From NCBI GenBank assembly GCA_036936605.1, contig JAUPFV010000001.1:114026771-114090770 (forward strand): a stretch of DNA of 64,000 nucleotides, read 5' to 3'. Positions within the stretch are counted from its first letter, which is position 1, and every line of letters starts with the position of its first letter. The DNA is from Limnanthes douglasii subsp. nivea (taxonomy: Eukaryota > Streptophyta > Magnoliopsida > Brassicales > Limnanthaceae). Of this stretch, positions 12,955-25,261 are shown in pieces. The notes beneath the pieces are model-generated. The model was not told where the DNA came from and did no database searches. It saw only the letters and a list, made by a program, of their open reading frames with translations. The translations under genes and the position numbers were made by a program.

Positions 12955-13125
12955 TGCGCGGATCGGGCCGGGTTGACCGGTGGACATTAGCGGACGGGCT
13001 CGGGTTTAAAAATATGAGCCCGGGAGCGGGTCGGGCCGGGTTCGGACTCAAATATTAAAAAGCGGGTTCAAACGGACCGGCCCGAATTCCGCTCGCGGAC
13101 GGCCCATTGCCATCCCTAAACGAGA
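12955..13125. mobile_element. GC-rich hAT-like terminal region
   Basis: An island of repeated CGGGCCGG, GGACGG and GAGCCCGGG words interrupts very AT-rich DNA. On the reverse strand its end reads TTTAGGGATGGCAATGGGCC, a start shared by many plant hAT-type elements. Only this one end was found, with no matching terminus or 8-bp duplication, so it may be a fragment or an end adjoining lost sequence. Confidence 0.4.
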
Positions 13126-14370
13126 CTATGTTATTTTAATATTATTGGCGGTTCATATATTTTGAATAAAATTGGTCATACAAATCTATATTAAAGTTTC
13201 TGAGTTAATATCAAATGTTGAGAAATTGGAAGGTCATAGACTCATATGCAATAAGCTTTGAAGTGTTTCGTAAGGTAGATTTAAATGTGACACTTGGGCG
13301 TAAGGGGTGTATGTCCGCTTAATTCCACCCGTGCAATTGTTACCGATCCTTGCATCTTAATATTCCAACTTTGATTAATATGAACCACTGATCTATAAAA
13401 CAATCTAAACCGCTAATTGAAAAAACTGACAAACTTATATTTTCGTATATTTTAATATAAATACGCCTCTTATAACTTCTTAACAATTTTTTTCCAAGAT
13501 TTTGTAGTGTTCGTCCATTAAAATGTTTCTAAGCTTCTATTAATTTTTGCATCTTTTCACTCTAAACTATCCACTTTTACTTATATTTTTTGTTTGACCC
13601 TACAAGTTTTAAGTATTTTATCTTGCTTTAGTATGTTTTTATTTAAATTGGTGAAATAAAAAATTCTAACCGCTGACATTCATCATATGGGTGGTGATAT
13701 ATATAAAAAATCAGAGCACCAGTTCTCTCCATGGACCATGGTACATTTTTCCAATTGTATTTGAGGAGGTCATATCGTCCCTTGTTCGCCGCCGGAAGCA
13801 TCACTTGGGTAAATCCCTAGAAGTAGACCTTATTTTTTTATATTGTTCTATTTATTGATTATTCTTCTAAGATTGCTAGTGTGTCCCTTAAGTAATTCTT
13901 ATGTATCATTACTTTTTGTCAAATGTACTAAAATATCATAAATAGAACATGCTTAGTAGTAAAAATGATAATATCTATATTGATATCAAAGATATCCTAT
14001 TAGTATTTAGGTAATTATTTTAGAAATAGAAACTTAAGTATTTAATGCGTAGAGGGAGAGGTTAACACAGAAAAGATGGTTAGATAGTACGTCTACATTA
14101 ACTCATTTTTAACCTTGAAAGGTTTTATATAAACTTACATTGTTAATGGTCCAATTGAGATAATCCATAACATGATATTCTATCCTATCAACTTACCAAC
14201 ATTTAAATATATTTATTTCTTATTGCATTGGTAATACAAAGTAAAATATGGTCTAATAGATTATTGGTCCGTCCGACTTACGGGTTAGACAATTCAATCC
14301 TTATCGGTTGCGTCATAGTCTTTGCAAAGATCATTCGGGAGGATAAACTCTAGTACTACAAGAAAAAACC
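13126..14370. other. Non-coding, nothing assigned
   Basis: The DNA is AT-rich. A short exon-like stretch near 13,740-13,815 with a GGTAAAT donor-like end reads in one frame, but no partner exon or family could be recognised. No repeat boundaries were seen. Confidence 0.35.
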
Positions 14371-15110
14371 ATGACCGAGAAAAGAAAGAAAAAATCACAT
14401 GATCCAAGTGATAGCAATGGGAAAGAAAAGAGTAGTGAGAAGAAGAAAAAAAAATTGAAGACCGACGAGGAAATTGTTCTCGCTGCGGATCAAATAACCA
14501 TTCCTCTCATGCTTGAGCGTTACCAATGCCAAGAACAAAAAATAATTCCTCACCTATTTCAAAGAAGGATCAACGGATTGTTGAAGTTCAAACCCTAAAT
14601 GGTGGTATGGAGTAGCTCGATATTCAAACCAAACACAGAATTTCTCTAGTTTGAGGGAAATCAACAAGTACTAATGCTTCTTGCTAAAAAATTCGGACAT
14701 CTACTCCCTTGTTCTTCAATATTTGGTGAGGCCAATTGTTGAATTGGAACGAGAAGCAGTAGAGAAAAAAGAAACCATATCATTGCTTTGAGAAGAATAT
14801 GAAGGACATTGAAAAATTACCACAGAGCAAAAAAACTGTGTTGATAACGAAGAACACCGGGTCACATTGATAAAAAAATAGCTAGCGGAATAAAAAATCG
14901 TTTTGAAGCTAAGATTGCAACACTATAGTCCTATTTGGCAGAGAAAATTCAGAAATATCAGGAGGCGGAAATAAATTGATGCTCAAACAGATGTGTGTCA
15001 CAAGTTGTTAGATGAGCAGAATGCGTCTACTAAGAAATCTAATGACGATTCGACTGCAAGCAAGAAACATGCTTTATATGAATGCACCAACCTTAGCTTG
15101 TTAACAACAT
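14371..15110 (+). pseudogene. Unassigned charged, coiled-coil-like coding relic
   Basis: An ATG at 14,371 opens 75 codons beginning MTEKRKKKSHDPSDSNG, very rich in lysine and glutamate, then VLAADQITIPLMLERYQCQ. After the stop at 14,596, frames on the same strand continue with a heptad-like stretch (IVELEREAVEKKETISLL) and further charged segments to about 15,110, all broken. The composition recalls coiled-coil tails of transposon-borne or nuclear proteins, but I do not recognise the family. It may equally be a degraded host gene. Confidence 0.25.
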
Positions 15111-16281
15111 AAATGGGTCAATTCATAACATATAAATTTCAAATGTATTATTACCTCCAAGTAAATAACTAGATGAAATTCATCCCTCAAATATGAATCC
15201 CTATTGAAGTCCATTCCAAGATTAGTTTTACTTAGAAGTAAAATAAATGTTTACAATGCATAATGTATTCAATACATATTATAAAAAGCAAATTGTATTT
15301 TGCTTCAGTTGCAGATATATCTTTTTGTTAGCTTTTATATTCACTCATCGAGAAGAAACTAAGTGGGCTATGTACACAAAACATATGATTAACATTCTTT
15401 GAATTTCGTATCCCTTCCCTCATCCTTTATTAAACACTTAAATGTTAGAATTAAATTAAAAATTAATTAAATAAATAAATCCGAAGCAAAAAAAAAACCA
15501 AAGCAAAATGAATAAATTCAAAGCAAAAACAAAATCTCCATAAGAAAAAATAAATAAAATCAAAGAAAAACATGAAGAAATGTTAATCAAAATTAAAGTA
15601 GTTAGAACAATAAAATAAATAAAGTCAAAGCAAGAATAAGCATCTCCCAAAACAACAAGACTCCAAAGTGTCATTAGCGATAAATCGAAGCCTCTAAAAG
15701 CAATAATAAAAATTGAAAAACTATTAATCAGAGAAATCAGAAGACAGAGAATGCTTGGATAAGAATAAAAGAACAATAAATAATAAATAGGTAGCATAAG
15801 CTTTGGAAAAGAACAAAGAAGATTTTAACAAAAAATAGCATTAGGTAACACTAGGTTAGTCTTCTCTCGTTTCTCTCAATAAAACAAAGAGGACTACTAA
15901 TAAACATGCAATTAGTCCAACCCAAATAAGTGGATTTTATAATCTTATCCAATCTTTTTAATATTTATATAGCTAAGTCAAATATACATTTAATGATATA
16001 TCTTAGTAGTTAGAATAATGTCCTTTGTGATCTCCACATATCAAGGATATACTTATTCTAACATGATCTATATATAAATGTCTAACTTCAATGAATAATA
16101 CATGCTTTTTCTTTATTCACCTATTTGTTTTTTAACTCTTTTTTTTCTTCAGAAAAAGAGTATTTTCCCCTCTTCAATTGAGCCTTTTTATTATAATTTT
16201 CAAGATATGATTTATAATATCCCATAGGATCTTACATAAGACCAAGGCTTACTTGAGAGAGATTTAAAATTAAAAATTTAG
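15111..16281. other. Non-coding, purine-rich low complexity
   Basis: The plus strand at about 15,470-15,650 is a run of AAAGCAAA/AAATAAAT words. The hydrophobic frame it gives on the other strand is a composition artefact. No gene or repeat boundary was identified. Confidence 0.45.
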
Positions 16282-16557
16282 AGGGAAAACCAAATTATAC
16301 CCCAAAAGGCGGCAAACACAATCCCTCAACCACATAAACCATTTCTTCAACGAGATTTCCAGCTTTTAGGAGTTCCAAATTTCATCGATTCTCAGAAAAC
16401 AAAAAATTTCTTCAGATTCATTTTTACAGAACATGAAGAGCTTGAAGATCTTGAAGATGAAATCTCCGAACCAATAATTGATGATGATCTCCAGCTTAAA
16501 GAGCTTCTGACTTCAATAGACAGAAACACGAGCTTGATTTCCATCCAACGTTCTTGA
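16282..16557 (+). other. Open frame of 91 codons without ATG, unassigned
   Basis: One plus-strand frame stays open between a TAG at 16,279 and a TGA at 16,555, in AT-rich DNA where this is unusual. It reads as protein-like, for example QPHKPFLQRDFQLLGVPNF and an acidic EHEELEDLEDEISEP segment. It has no in-frame ATG, so it would be an internal exon or a fragment of a longer ORF. It lies just left of the second LINE. I do not recognise the family. Confidence 0.3.
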
Positions 16558-16699
16558 GGTTATCCAGGTTTGAAACAAGTGAAATCAATGAGCTCCAGTT
16601 TCCAGTTAGCTTTCAGTTCTTATGTATCATGTTTCTTGACTTTCTAACAACACTATAACTTTAAGATCTTTAGGAATGTTCCCAAGATTTATAGTTGCT

Positions 16700-17880
16700 T
16701 ATTTTCATTCCTTAAGAGTGTTTTTAGATATCCAATCCGCCGCGTAGTTTTGTTCACGGAAAATGTGTCTTAATTCCATTGTTGATTTGATATGTCCTCT
16801 GTCGCAAATCATTAATTGCTCCAAATACCGTGTCGATTTTCCCCTTAAAATCATTGCACCAAAACATACCATGAGATCTCCATTTCCATTTTCGATAATC
16901 CCACATCCACTAGTTTCACCCCTAGAGTTACAGGTACAGTCTGTGTTTAGCTTGAACCTTCTAGTTTTAGGCATATTCCACTTTAACGAGATAGCTTTTC
17001 TGAGGTTTTCCAAGTGATTAATACAACCCAATTAAATTTTCGTATGAATGTCTTTTCCCCAACACTTTCTTTTAAGATTTTTTCCTCTATCCAAACTTGA
17101 TAGCATCCGGATTACAAAATCTATTAAGGCTTTAGGACTGATGGAAATATTTTCATGTTTCTTCTTGTTCCTCGCATGCCAAATCACCAAAGTTATTATC
17201 ACATAAATAATAGTTCTTAAATGAATATATTTCTTTATTGACCACAACCAAGATCTTAGTAAGTGAGTGTATGTCATGGTGCTGTGGATATATATTCTGA
17301 AAGTTTCCGAGAAATAAGACCAGATAGTCCTAGCTTTAGGACATTTAACAAACGTATCGACAGGAGTTTCACAGCTCTCACAATGCTAACATCTTGATGC
17401 TAGATAGAAACCTTTCCTTTGTATAGTGAAATCAATTGGCAAGTAGTTATGAATGACCCTCCAAACTAGAAAGGAACATTTCTCTACAGATATAGTTCCA
17501 TATATTCTTAAAGATATCAGACACATTGTGCTTGGTTCTTATGTAATTCCAAGTATCATTTGTAGTATAATCCCCAGACTTAGACGGGACCCACATCATC
17601 TTATCTTTATTGTTGTTTAGAAAAATTTTCTGGATTCTTTCAATAGTAGCAATAGAGAAGAAAGATTTTATGTTATCAACATCCCAACCTTCATTACTTT
17701 AGTAGGCTCTAAATTGTTTAGATCGAAACCAAGTTCTATCTGTTTTAGATTCCAAAATCACAAATGGTCTAGGTGAGCACCATCTTTAAAGCCAAAGATC
17801 CATTTTCCCTCACCCACTTTTTTATAAATCAGTCTTTGAGCTTCATCTTTGATGTTGTGCGGAACAAATTGATTTTTAAC
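16700..17880 (-). mobile_element. 5'-truncated LINE, zf-RVT and RNase H end only
   Basis: The minus strand carries a zf-RVT-like stretch (MMWVPSKSGDYT near 17,590), an IIYVIITLVIWHARNKKKHE stretch near 17,200, and an RNase H domain at 16,705-17,031. The RNase H starts RRFKLNTDCTCNSRGETSGC and closes with HIFREQNYAADWISK, but part of its middle is missing. It matches the C-terminal half of the LINE at 6,640-12,260 in order and motifs. 5' truncation is usual for LINEs. Confidence 0.75.
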
Positions 17881-20800
17881 TTATTTACTCATTGACCACA
17901 CTTATTTGTACAATTAGTTTATACACCGATCAGTAACCACCCAATTTATCAACATCAATATTATCAGAACGGATTCATAATTATAATATATAAAATTTAT
18001 TTTTAAATTATTAACTAGTCCACCCTTTTTATTTCCATTGTATATTTGACGAGTCTAAACAAACTCAAACAAAAATAATAATTATAACATTAAATAAATA
18101 TTATATAAAAATTTCAAAAAAGTGATCTTTTTATAATACTATATTTTCATGTGGTATTTTAAAATTAATTTACTTTCAACGTGGCATTTTATATTTATTT
18201 CAAATTCTAGATCTTTATTTCTTTTGTTTTTTCATATTTTGTTTCATTTTTGGTTTCTTTGCTCTCCAAATAGGAATTTTATTATTTTTTACTCTTACAT
18301 GATAATTCATCCAATTTATGATATTGAACTATTTTTATTTCACTAATTATACATTGAATTTGTTTTGTTTAATCTATTCCATTTGAAAGGATGATTTCAT
18401 AGTCAACCAGATATGGTCAAGTTGGGTTGTTTCGACTTTCGCGTCAGACACCATTCAGATCTCATTATCAGAGCTAATAATTTAAAAAACATTAAATTTT
18501 GATAAGGTGTCGGCTCAATTTTGTTTTTCAAATTGGGTTCTAATGAGTGAAACTGTTAAATTTGTGTTAGACATATTTTTTTGCTTGTACTGAATAAACT
18601 ACTATTAGTTACTTAATCATTTAATGAGTTTATTTTTTGAGAAATCTTATTATTCTAATACATATTAAAATACAAGTATAATTCTATATGGTTCATCCTC
18701 GGGTGGGATGGAGAAATCATTTTCCATTCTCGAGTGAAAACGGTTAGTTTTTGTTCTTTGAATCCATCTTAATTAAGGGTTAAAGTTTTTCTTGCTTTCA
18801 TTCTGTGGTTAAATTTTTTGTTTGTTATGTATCTATATTTAATTTTTAATTGATATCAAGTATTTGTGACGTGTCTATTGTTCTACTTTCACCGATCTTA
18901 TTTTCATCCTTTTTTATGACATATGATTGTCATTTAATTTCTCTGGCTTTTCTTTCACCAAATTAAAAAAATTCAAATACTTTCATATTTTGTGTATTCT
19001 CTTTCACCAATATTAAAAAGTATTTAAATATAAGGATATAGTTTACATTCTTATTTTCAGTGTTTTGATTTTTTTATTTTTGTCTTAACTAAAATTTTGT
19101 TTTCTGGATTTTGAGTTCCCCCCTTCAAATTCATCTGGATTTAGGTTTTATTTCTTTCACTTTTGCTTAAGATTTTTCTTTCTTTTTCTTTAAAATTATT
19201 ATTCGTGTTTTATGAGGATCTATCTAAATGTGTTCTTGATTTCAATTTGCTAATTCATGTCTAGATCTAGACTTTATGCTTATTTAGAATTAATTAGAAA
19301 AAATTATATATTGCATATCTTAATGTTATTCTCCATTACCATTTAAGGAAAAATCAAATAAAGTAAAATCTCTTAAAGAATAATAAAATATCACACACGA
19401 TTAATATGAAACTGATAATATCAATAAACCTCTTCTAAGTTTTTAACAATGCTTTATATTTTAGGAAAATAGGTTATTACTATTTGATTCATATGAAAGC
19501 ACGTTACGTCAACCGTCGAGTATGTTTATTTATTGTGGTTTTCCTATACTTTTATTATTAAAGAAAAATCTTATACTTTAGAGTATGCTTCATTTTGTAG
19601 ACGTTAGTTTTATTATCATGACACATGAGGATGTTGTTGGGCTTATGGTTCCTTCGAAACTTGTACATATAAATGTAATTTTGTAAATCCTTTAATGATT
19701 AATAATATACTACAAAGTTACAGTCATATCGATGAATGACTTTTTGTGCATCTATTTAAATTTATCTTTTAGTTTAGAAAGGTATTTGAGTATCTTTCAA
19801 AATTTATTATCTATTATTCTTTATCTGAATGTCTATCACTTATGTGTTTATATGAAAATTATATTGTTCATAAAATATAAATATGTACAACGATATTGTC
19901 TAAAATTGATATTTGATGCTTACGTTACTTGAGGCTAGTGATAGTAAATTGATGTATATTACATGTGGCAAAATGATACCTATTTGTATATTGTATGTGT
20001 ATATAAAAACTTAGACTATCATTTCTCACATGAAGGTTTTTATTCTTTTTAATTCTATCTTTGGTATTTTGTAGCTGATGTTTTTGTTCATGTTTGTCTC
20101 GATGAAAAATTGTTTCTTTCAATTTTAATTCTCACTTGATTTTTCTTTTGTAGGTTATCTTATTGGAGACATAATTCCATTTTTTTTGATACGATAAATG
20201 GAGAAATTAAGGAATTTTATTGATTTCCGCATCTCCAACGGGTTATTATTTAGTACTAAGCTTTGTTTTTGGTGTTTGTTGTTTGAGGTATTGATTTGAA
20301 TAGTTTTTTTATAAGTTATTTTTTGAAATGTTTGTATACATGACATGTAGACTATGGACATAAATTAAATAGAGATCCAACTTCAATGGTTTATGAGTAT
20401 TATGCCTAAATGATTAAGAAGATAAAGTTAGAATTGATCTTAAATCAAATCATTATAGACCATTCATATAAATTATTTGAATTTTGTAAAAAAATTCACT
20501 ATGAATTAGATCAGAATGTACCAAACAAGCCCTTGATTTGTTCATCTTAAGTCAAAATAGTAACTTTGTATCCTTCAATGTGTCACTATATAATATTTGA
20601 TTTTCACCATCTATTTATGGATGTTACCATGTATTCTTACTATTTTTTTTGTAGAATAATGTTTTTTGAAATCTAGGATATCTGATCTCCCTAGATACGA
20701 TATATGTAATTATATGTAGCTTTCTTTTATCTCTAATTAGAAACTTAGAAGCTTTCTTGCGATTTTCTAGAGATTTTTGCTTGGATAAAATGGAATGGTT

Positions 20801-21147
20801 CATATTTTATGTCTTTATTTTATAGGTTGATCAATTAAAATTTGAAAAGAAAACCACTAACGGATTGGTTGATGCGCTATAAAAAATGTTATATGGTCGA
20901 GGATGATACATTCACTGTATCGAATGCAACGTCACTGATCAACCCCGATAACAATAAAAGATAACTAGAAACATCTACAGAAAATGAATATAATAAAAAT
21001 TGTTAGTTTAGACATGTTCTTTTACGTGAATATTTAAAATGTTGTATTATATTTTTTTATAGGTTGTATGTTTGTAGATTTTTTTTGTTTACATATGTTT
21101 TATATTTTATAAAATAAATATTTTTAATTTTTTATGTTTACCTATTG
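17881..21147. other. Long AT-rich stretch, no gene recognised
   Basis: Over 3 kb of very AT-rich sequence has stops in all frames and many T-runs. Short open frames here are hydrophobic or lysine/asparagine-rich composition artefacts. No terminal repeats, RNA genes or known motifs could be supported. Confidence 0.45.
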
Positions 21148-21312
21148 TTAAATATTAAATATTTCGGTATGAATAATTGATTCGGTTAAAAGTTTTAACT
21201 AATTGCATGGTTAGTCCTTGATATTCACACTTTAAATTTAATATATCATATAACTATAAAATATTCAAATAAAAGCCTTTTTTAAATTTATTTTATTCTT
21301 TGATTAATTACA
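21148..21312 (-). repeat. Candidate 3' LTR of F2c with adjacent purine tract
   Basis: On the minus strand the sequence GGGGGCTAAAGAGGAGGA (21,313-21,330) is a good polypurine tract, followed at once by TGTAATTAATC, a possible LTR start. A plausible other edge is at 21,148, where the plus strand reads TGTTAAATATTAAAT, much like TGTTAAGTATTAAAT at the 5' LTR edge at 60,955. That makes a short LTR of about 165 bp. The match is in AT-rich sequence and the rest of the two LTRs aligns poorly, so the edges are uncertain. Confidence 0.35.
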
Positions 21313-21861
21313 TCCTCCTCTTTAGCCCCCATAGTCTTTGTGAATATTTTTGAAGAAGAACTAGCTTTGATTATATGTTAATTCATTGCTCTATAAATTC
21401 CCCATGGTCTTAGTTATGCTAACTGTTCGGATAACTTCGAACGTAATCTTTATCCTTCCTCAAATATATGTTTTCCATTTCCACAATCACCTAAAAACGT
21501 TTCCACGAACGCCTCAAAAATTTATGTGTGATCTTCCTACAATCATCTTAGAATTTGTGTGACCTTTTTACAATCGCCTCAGAATTTGTGTGACCTTTCT
21601 ATAATCACCTCAAAAACTTAACTTTATTAATAATTCACCTAGAATAGGATAGAATAGAATCTTACAAAAGCTTCATAGTATGCGTGTTATCCAATCCTGA
21701 TACTCTACACGTGTCAACCTACTTTAGACTAGGTAACCATTGTATGTTGACCTTGCATAAGATATTTTACTCCACCGTCATCATCACTGTGTTCAGCATT
21801 TCTCAATTTCTCTGATTCCCATTTACTCTGTTTATGCCAAATTTAAAGAATTGCCATCACA

Positions 21862-24630
21862 TTGGTTTATGAAAAAACCAGATCCCATTACTTTAGCATT
21901 TCTGAGAGGGCTACCGAATACCAAGCAACAAGTGTGATGGACAACTCTCCAAATCTATCCACCCGTACCACTATATATAGGCCCTTCAAACCCGATAAAA
22001 GTTCTCTTGGAAACCAAAGTCTTTATGATCTAGCCCGTAAAGCCTGCTCACAACAATCTACTCAAATTACAAAAAAAAACTCCTCGAAACCCAACATAAG
22101 CGTCTTCTCACGACACTCACACTCCTTCTCGAATCAACCGAAAAAATAGAATAAATCCGGGATAATCTTCTCAAAAAATTCAACCTCCTTGAAAGAGTGC
22201 ATTTGTAGCAATGGAATATTATGAAGATATCAACACTTCACAAAATCTTATATCATCTTCTCTCTTGATGGAAATGACTATGACAAAAAAAAAGTCACAA
22301 ACAATTATTTCGGAAACCAACCAACATACAAACATAAACGAGCTTGATATCTCTCAAACTACTGCTACCAATACTACCCCTTACAACTTCGAGATAAAGT
22401 CTCCGAGGAGATTGCTGAGTCCGAATCTAGGACAGAAAGTAACTCCAATATTCAAGATGTAGAAAGTACTCCTCTATCGGACTCTAATGGTAATAATCCA
22501 AAGAAAAAGAATAAAAATATCAAAGAAAAAATCACTCTCCCGAGGACATTGCTGCACACCTGCGTGTGGATCTCAAAGACTTCCTCCGTGAGTACCTCAT
22601 TAGACTAAAAAAATATAAAACCTGAGTATTTCAACTAATCCAAGGCTGAAACTTTCAAGAAACAATGGGGTATCGCTGATAATATCACTCTCCGTTTACC
22701 CGTGGTGGGAGAAACTCCGCTCTCTTGTGGAGAAAAAAAGATTGTTGTCTACCCTAAAATTATAAACTGGGCCTTCAGTTTCCCTTGGACCCGGTCATAG
22801 TAGACTACTTTGAGATAATCGACTTGTATCCAAAGCAAGCCAGTCCAAATTTTTGATTTACATTCTTATCAAGTATAATGGCATAAAAACTTGCTCAAAG
22901 ACATCTTCTAATAGAGCAGTTCATTGCACAAACTGGTCTCTCAAAGAATCTTGTTATGCTCTTCTACTACCTTACACTCGGAAACTCCTCGAAACTTATT
23001 GATGGTCTTCTTAAAGATGACAAGCTATGGAAACAGATATTTTTCTTTATCTTTGGCGGTTAGGATAATGAAAAAGAGATTTCCACCGATAATCCTTCGA
23101 GCCTAAATATCAAATGGAAGAGTACCAGTAAGTAACATAACTTATTTCTAGTGCAAATATAATTATGTTTCAAATCTTTTGTCTCTTATAGTTTGTCGTA
23201 GAAATTCTGAGGCATTACAAAATCCATCAAGCTGCTGCCAATGACACATTCACCAAACTAACTGAATGGGCGGAAAATGAATGGTATAAAAAATTTCACA
23301 AGGAATTCGTGTCTCCGGACTTTGTCTTGAGCCATTTATGGAAGATCTTCCAAGATATTGTCATCCTAAATAACAAACTAAGGGACCCCCCCCCCCCCCA
23401 AGTGTAGGAGGTTTCATAAAAAGAGTAGCTGCTCTTGACGCACACGTCATTGTACCTGTTCGTAATAGGTCACAGACCTTCCATGAAGAAGAAAAAAAAA
23501 ATCTCAAACTAGCTCCTCAAAAGAACCAAAAAATAAAAGCCCTCAACGAAAACTGAAGAGAAAAACCTAATCCAACCAATACCGAAGAAGAAACAACTGA
23601 ATCTTCGAAAAAAAAAGAAAATAGGTCACTGCTTCTAAAAAAAGAGCTCTTTGAAAACTCCTCCAATATTTGTGACCTAAGATATGGTTGATGCGTCCTC
23701 TCCTATTCCAACCCCCAATGTTGACGCCAACCCACTGTTGAAAAAACATAAAAAAATAACGAAGACCAATACCTCTACATAGACCCTAATGTCCAAGAAA
23801 TTCACAATTACATTGTTGAATTTAGTGATCAACTTGCTAGATCAGGACTATCTGGACCATGATTTGATATAAAATTAACAATGTTCGACAATCAACCTAG
23901 CCTTCTTTAAAATCAAAGTTTATCCCATTATCGGGCCACGTCCTCGGAGATCCCTAATTTGTATAATTCGTTTCTTCTACCGCCTCTAAGTGAACCATCC
24001 GAAGAGGTTTTAAATATACTAACTCCTTTCTCACACCTATCAGATTCTCTCAACGGTGCTCAAAACCAACTCAAAAATCTTGCAAAATATTTTATTTGGT
24101 GGATAAACAAATTGACTCATGATAAAAACTGGCTAAGCTTTGCAGCAGGCTAGTTCTCGAGAAATTCGAAGGCTTTACAAAATACAGATCATAATTTCTC
24201 AGCAGGGCAATTAAGATGAAGCGTCACCTAAATTTGAACCATAAAAAAGAGTTGGAAGAGCTCAAGCTAAACCATCAAGCTGAAATGGACTAAGAGCTTT
24301 CGAAGCAAACTTTACTAAAGCAACTTTATGAAGAAAGCAAAATAGGGAGAAAAAGCCCTTGAAGACTTGAAATCGTTCAAAATTGAATTGGGGGAGGAAA
24401 AATGTGATGCCATCAAAGCCTTGCTGCTACAAAAATATTCGTAGAACAAACAAGAATCTATTCGATTCACGAATTCCATCAGGATTTTCCGAGGGAAAAT
24501 TTAACAGAATTATGGAATTTGATCCCAGTTGATTGACGCCCTAAAGAAGACTTTGTCACTATCCCAAGGAAGTCAGAAGAATCCAAATATGAGGATAATG
24601 AAGATAGCTCATCAGACGCTTCGTGGTGTC
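21862..24630 (+). pseudogene. F2c antisense ORF (putative gypsy-type transposon domain), broken
   Basis: The coding strand is opposite to the element's integrase. In broken frames it carries ISERATEYQA near the N-terminus, a middle region with FPLDPVIVDYFEIIDLYPKQ-like residues near 22,780, FYYLTLGNSS then LIDGLLKDDKLWKQ near 22,960-23,040, and after an intron at 23,128-23,191 LTEWAENEWYKKFHKEF and LSHLW. A charged, coiled-coil-rich tail follows. This order matches the E3 copy, whose middle fits what is catalogued as the putative gypsy-type transposon domain. The role of the protein is unknown. Many stops and a run of 14 C at about 23,386-23,399 disrupt it. No in-frame ATG with family similarity was found, so the start is approximate. 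Confidence 0.7.
23128..23191 (+). other. Conserved intron in F2c antisense ORF
   Basis: The donor is GTAAGTAAC right after AAATGGAAGAGTACCA and the acceptor is CTCTTATAG, giving a 64-nt T-rich intron. The position, one base into the codon after W-K-S-T, is the same in the other three antisense ORFs that reach this point. Confidence 0.7.
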
Positions 24631-24797
24631 TATGTTTATTTTGTTGGGTAGGTGTTTATGTCTGTAAGTGCTAAATATGTAGCACATTTTTTAATTTTTT
24701 GTTTGGTTAGAAGATGTTAAGTATCACTACCGTTTTTCGAAACCTCATATAATCAAACCATGCTTCAACAAACATTTATCACCTCGAATTATATTAC

Positions 24798-25160
24798 CAT
24801 TTGAATTGATACTTCGAACAATACTTTAAATAAATATTAGCACTTAGAATTATATCGCCACTCAAATTGGCACTTCGAAAAATTATTTTGAATGAACGTT
24901 AACATTTAGAATTACAACGTCACTCAAATTGGCACTTTAAATAATATCACCACTCAAATTGGAACTTTGAACAATACTATAAATGAACGTTAACATATCG
25001 AGTTATATTTTCACTCAAATTGGCACTTCGAGCAATGCTTTAAATGAACGTTAGCACTTCAAATTATATCACGACTCAAATTGGCACTTCGAAAAATGAT
25101 TTAAATGGACGTTAGCACTTCAAATTATATTACAACTCAAATTGGCACTTCATTTATAAC
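24798..25160. repeat. 61-bp tandem repeat in F2c
   Basis: Six units and partials follow each other, with starts near 24,798, 24,859, 24,921, 24,951, 25,012, 25,073 and 25,134. The period is 61 bp except for one 30-bp short unit. The most constant core is ACTCAAATTGGCACTTCGA, followed by an AATGAACGTTAGCACTT block. The array lies between the antisense ORF and the integrase end. Tandem arrays in the 3' non-coding part are known from Tat-type elements and can seed satellites. Confidence 0.85.
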
Positions 25161-25174
25161 TGAAAATATATATG

Positions 25175-25226
25175 TGGCACCTCAATAAAACCTTCTCAAG
25201 CCACCAGGAGATGAAAAAGTATGCCA
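25175..25226. other. Conserved non-coding block, F2c copy
   Basis: The plus strand reads GGCACCTCAATAAAACC, then CCACCAGGAGATG and AAAAAGTATGCC. The same block occurs in E1 at 33,974-34,028 and in E3 at 49,033-49,086, always between the converging ends of pol and the antisense ORF, although flanking bases have diverged. Confidence 0.65.
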
Positions 25227-25261
25227 CTGTACCAACAATACAAACATAAAAACTACATTAT

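Noticed and set aside
12955..13125. CpG island or rRNA-like GC-rich segment.
   Set aside because: The repeated CGGGCCGG words and the TAGGGATGGCAATGG end fit a transposon terminus; there is no rRNA similarity.
15456..15797. A 113-codon hydrophobic frame on the minus strand, looking like a membrane protein.
   Set aside because: The opposite strand is a low-complexity AAAGCAAA/AAATAAAT stretch; the hydrophobicity is a by-product of T-rich codons, with no family similarity.
18690..18755. CTCGGGTGGGATGG...CATTCTCGAG stretch as a possible small transposon end.
   Set aside because: No inverted partner or target duplication could be found.
23386..23399. Run of 14 C as a possible structural or regulatory element.
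   Set aside because: More simply a homopolymer expansion in a dead ORF, or a sequencing artefact.
21862..24630. A host nuclear gene in reverse orientation between transposons.
   Set aside because: The same ORF with the same intron recurs beside the 3' LTR in four other elements, so it belongs to the retrotransposons.
24798..25160. CRISPR-like array.
   Set aside because: The units are continuous tandem copies of 61 bp without unique spacers, in a plant retrotransposon.
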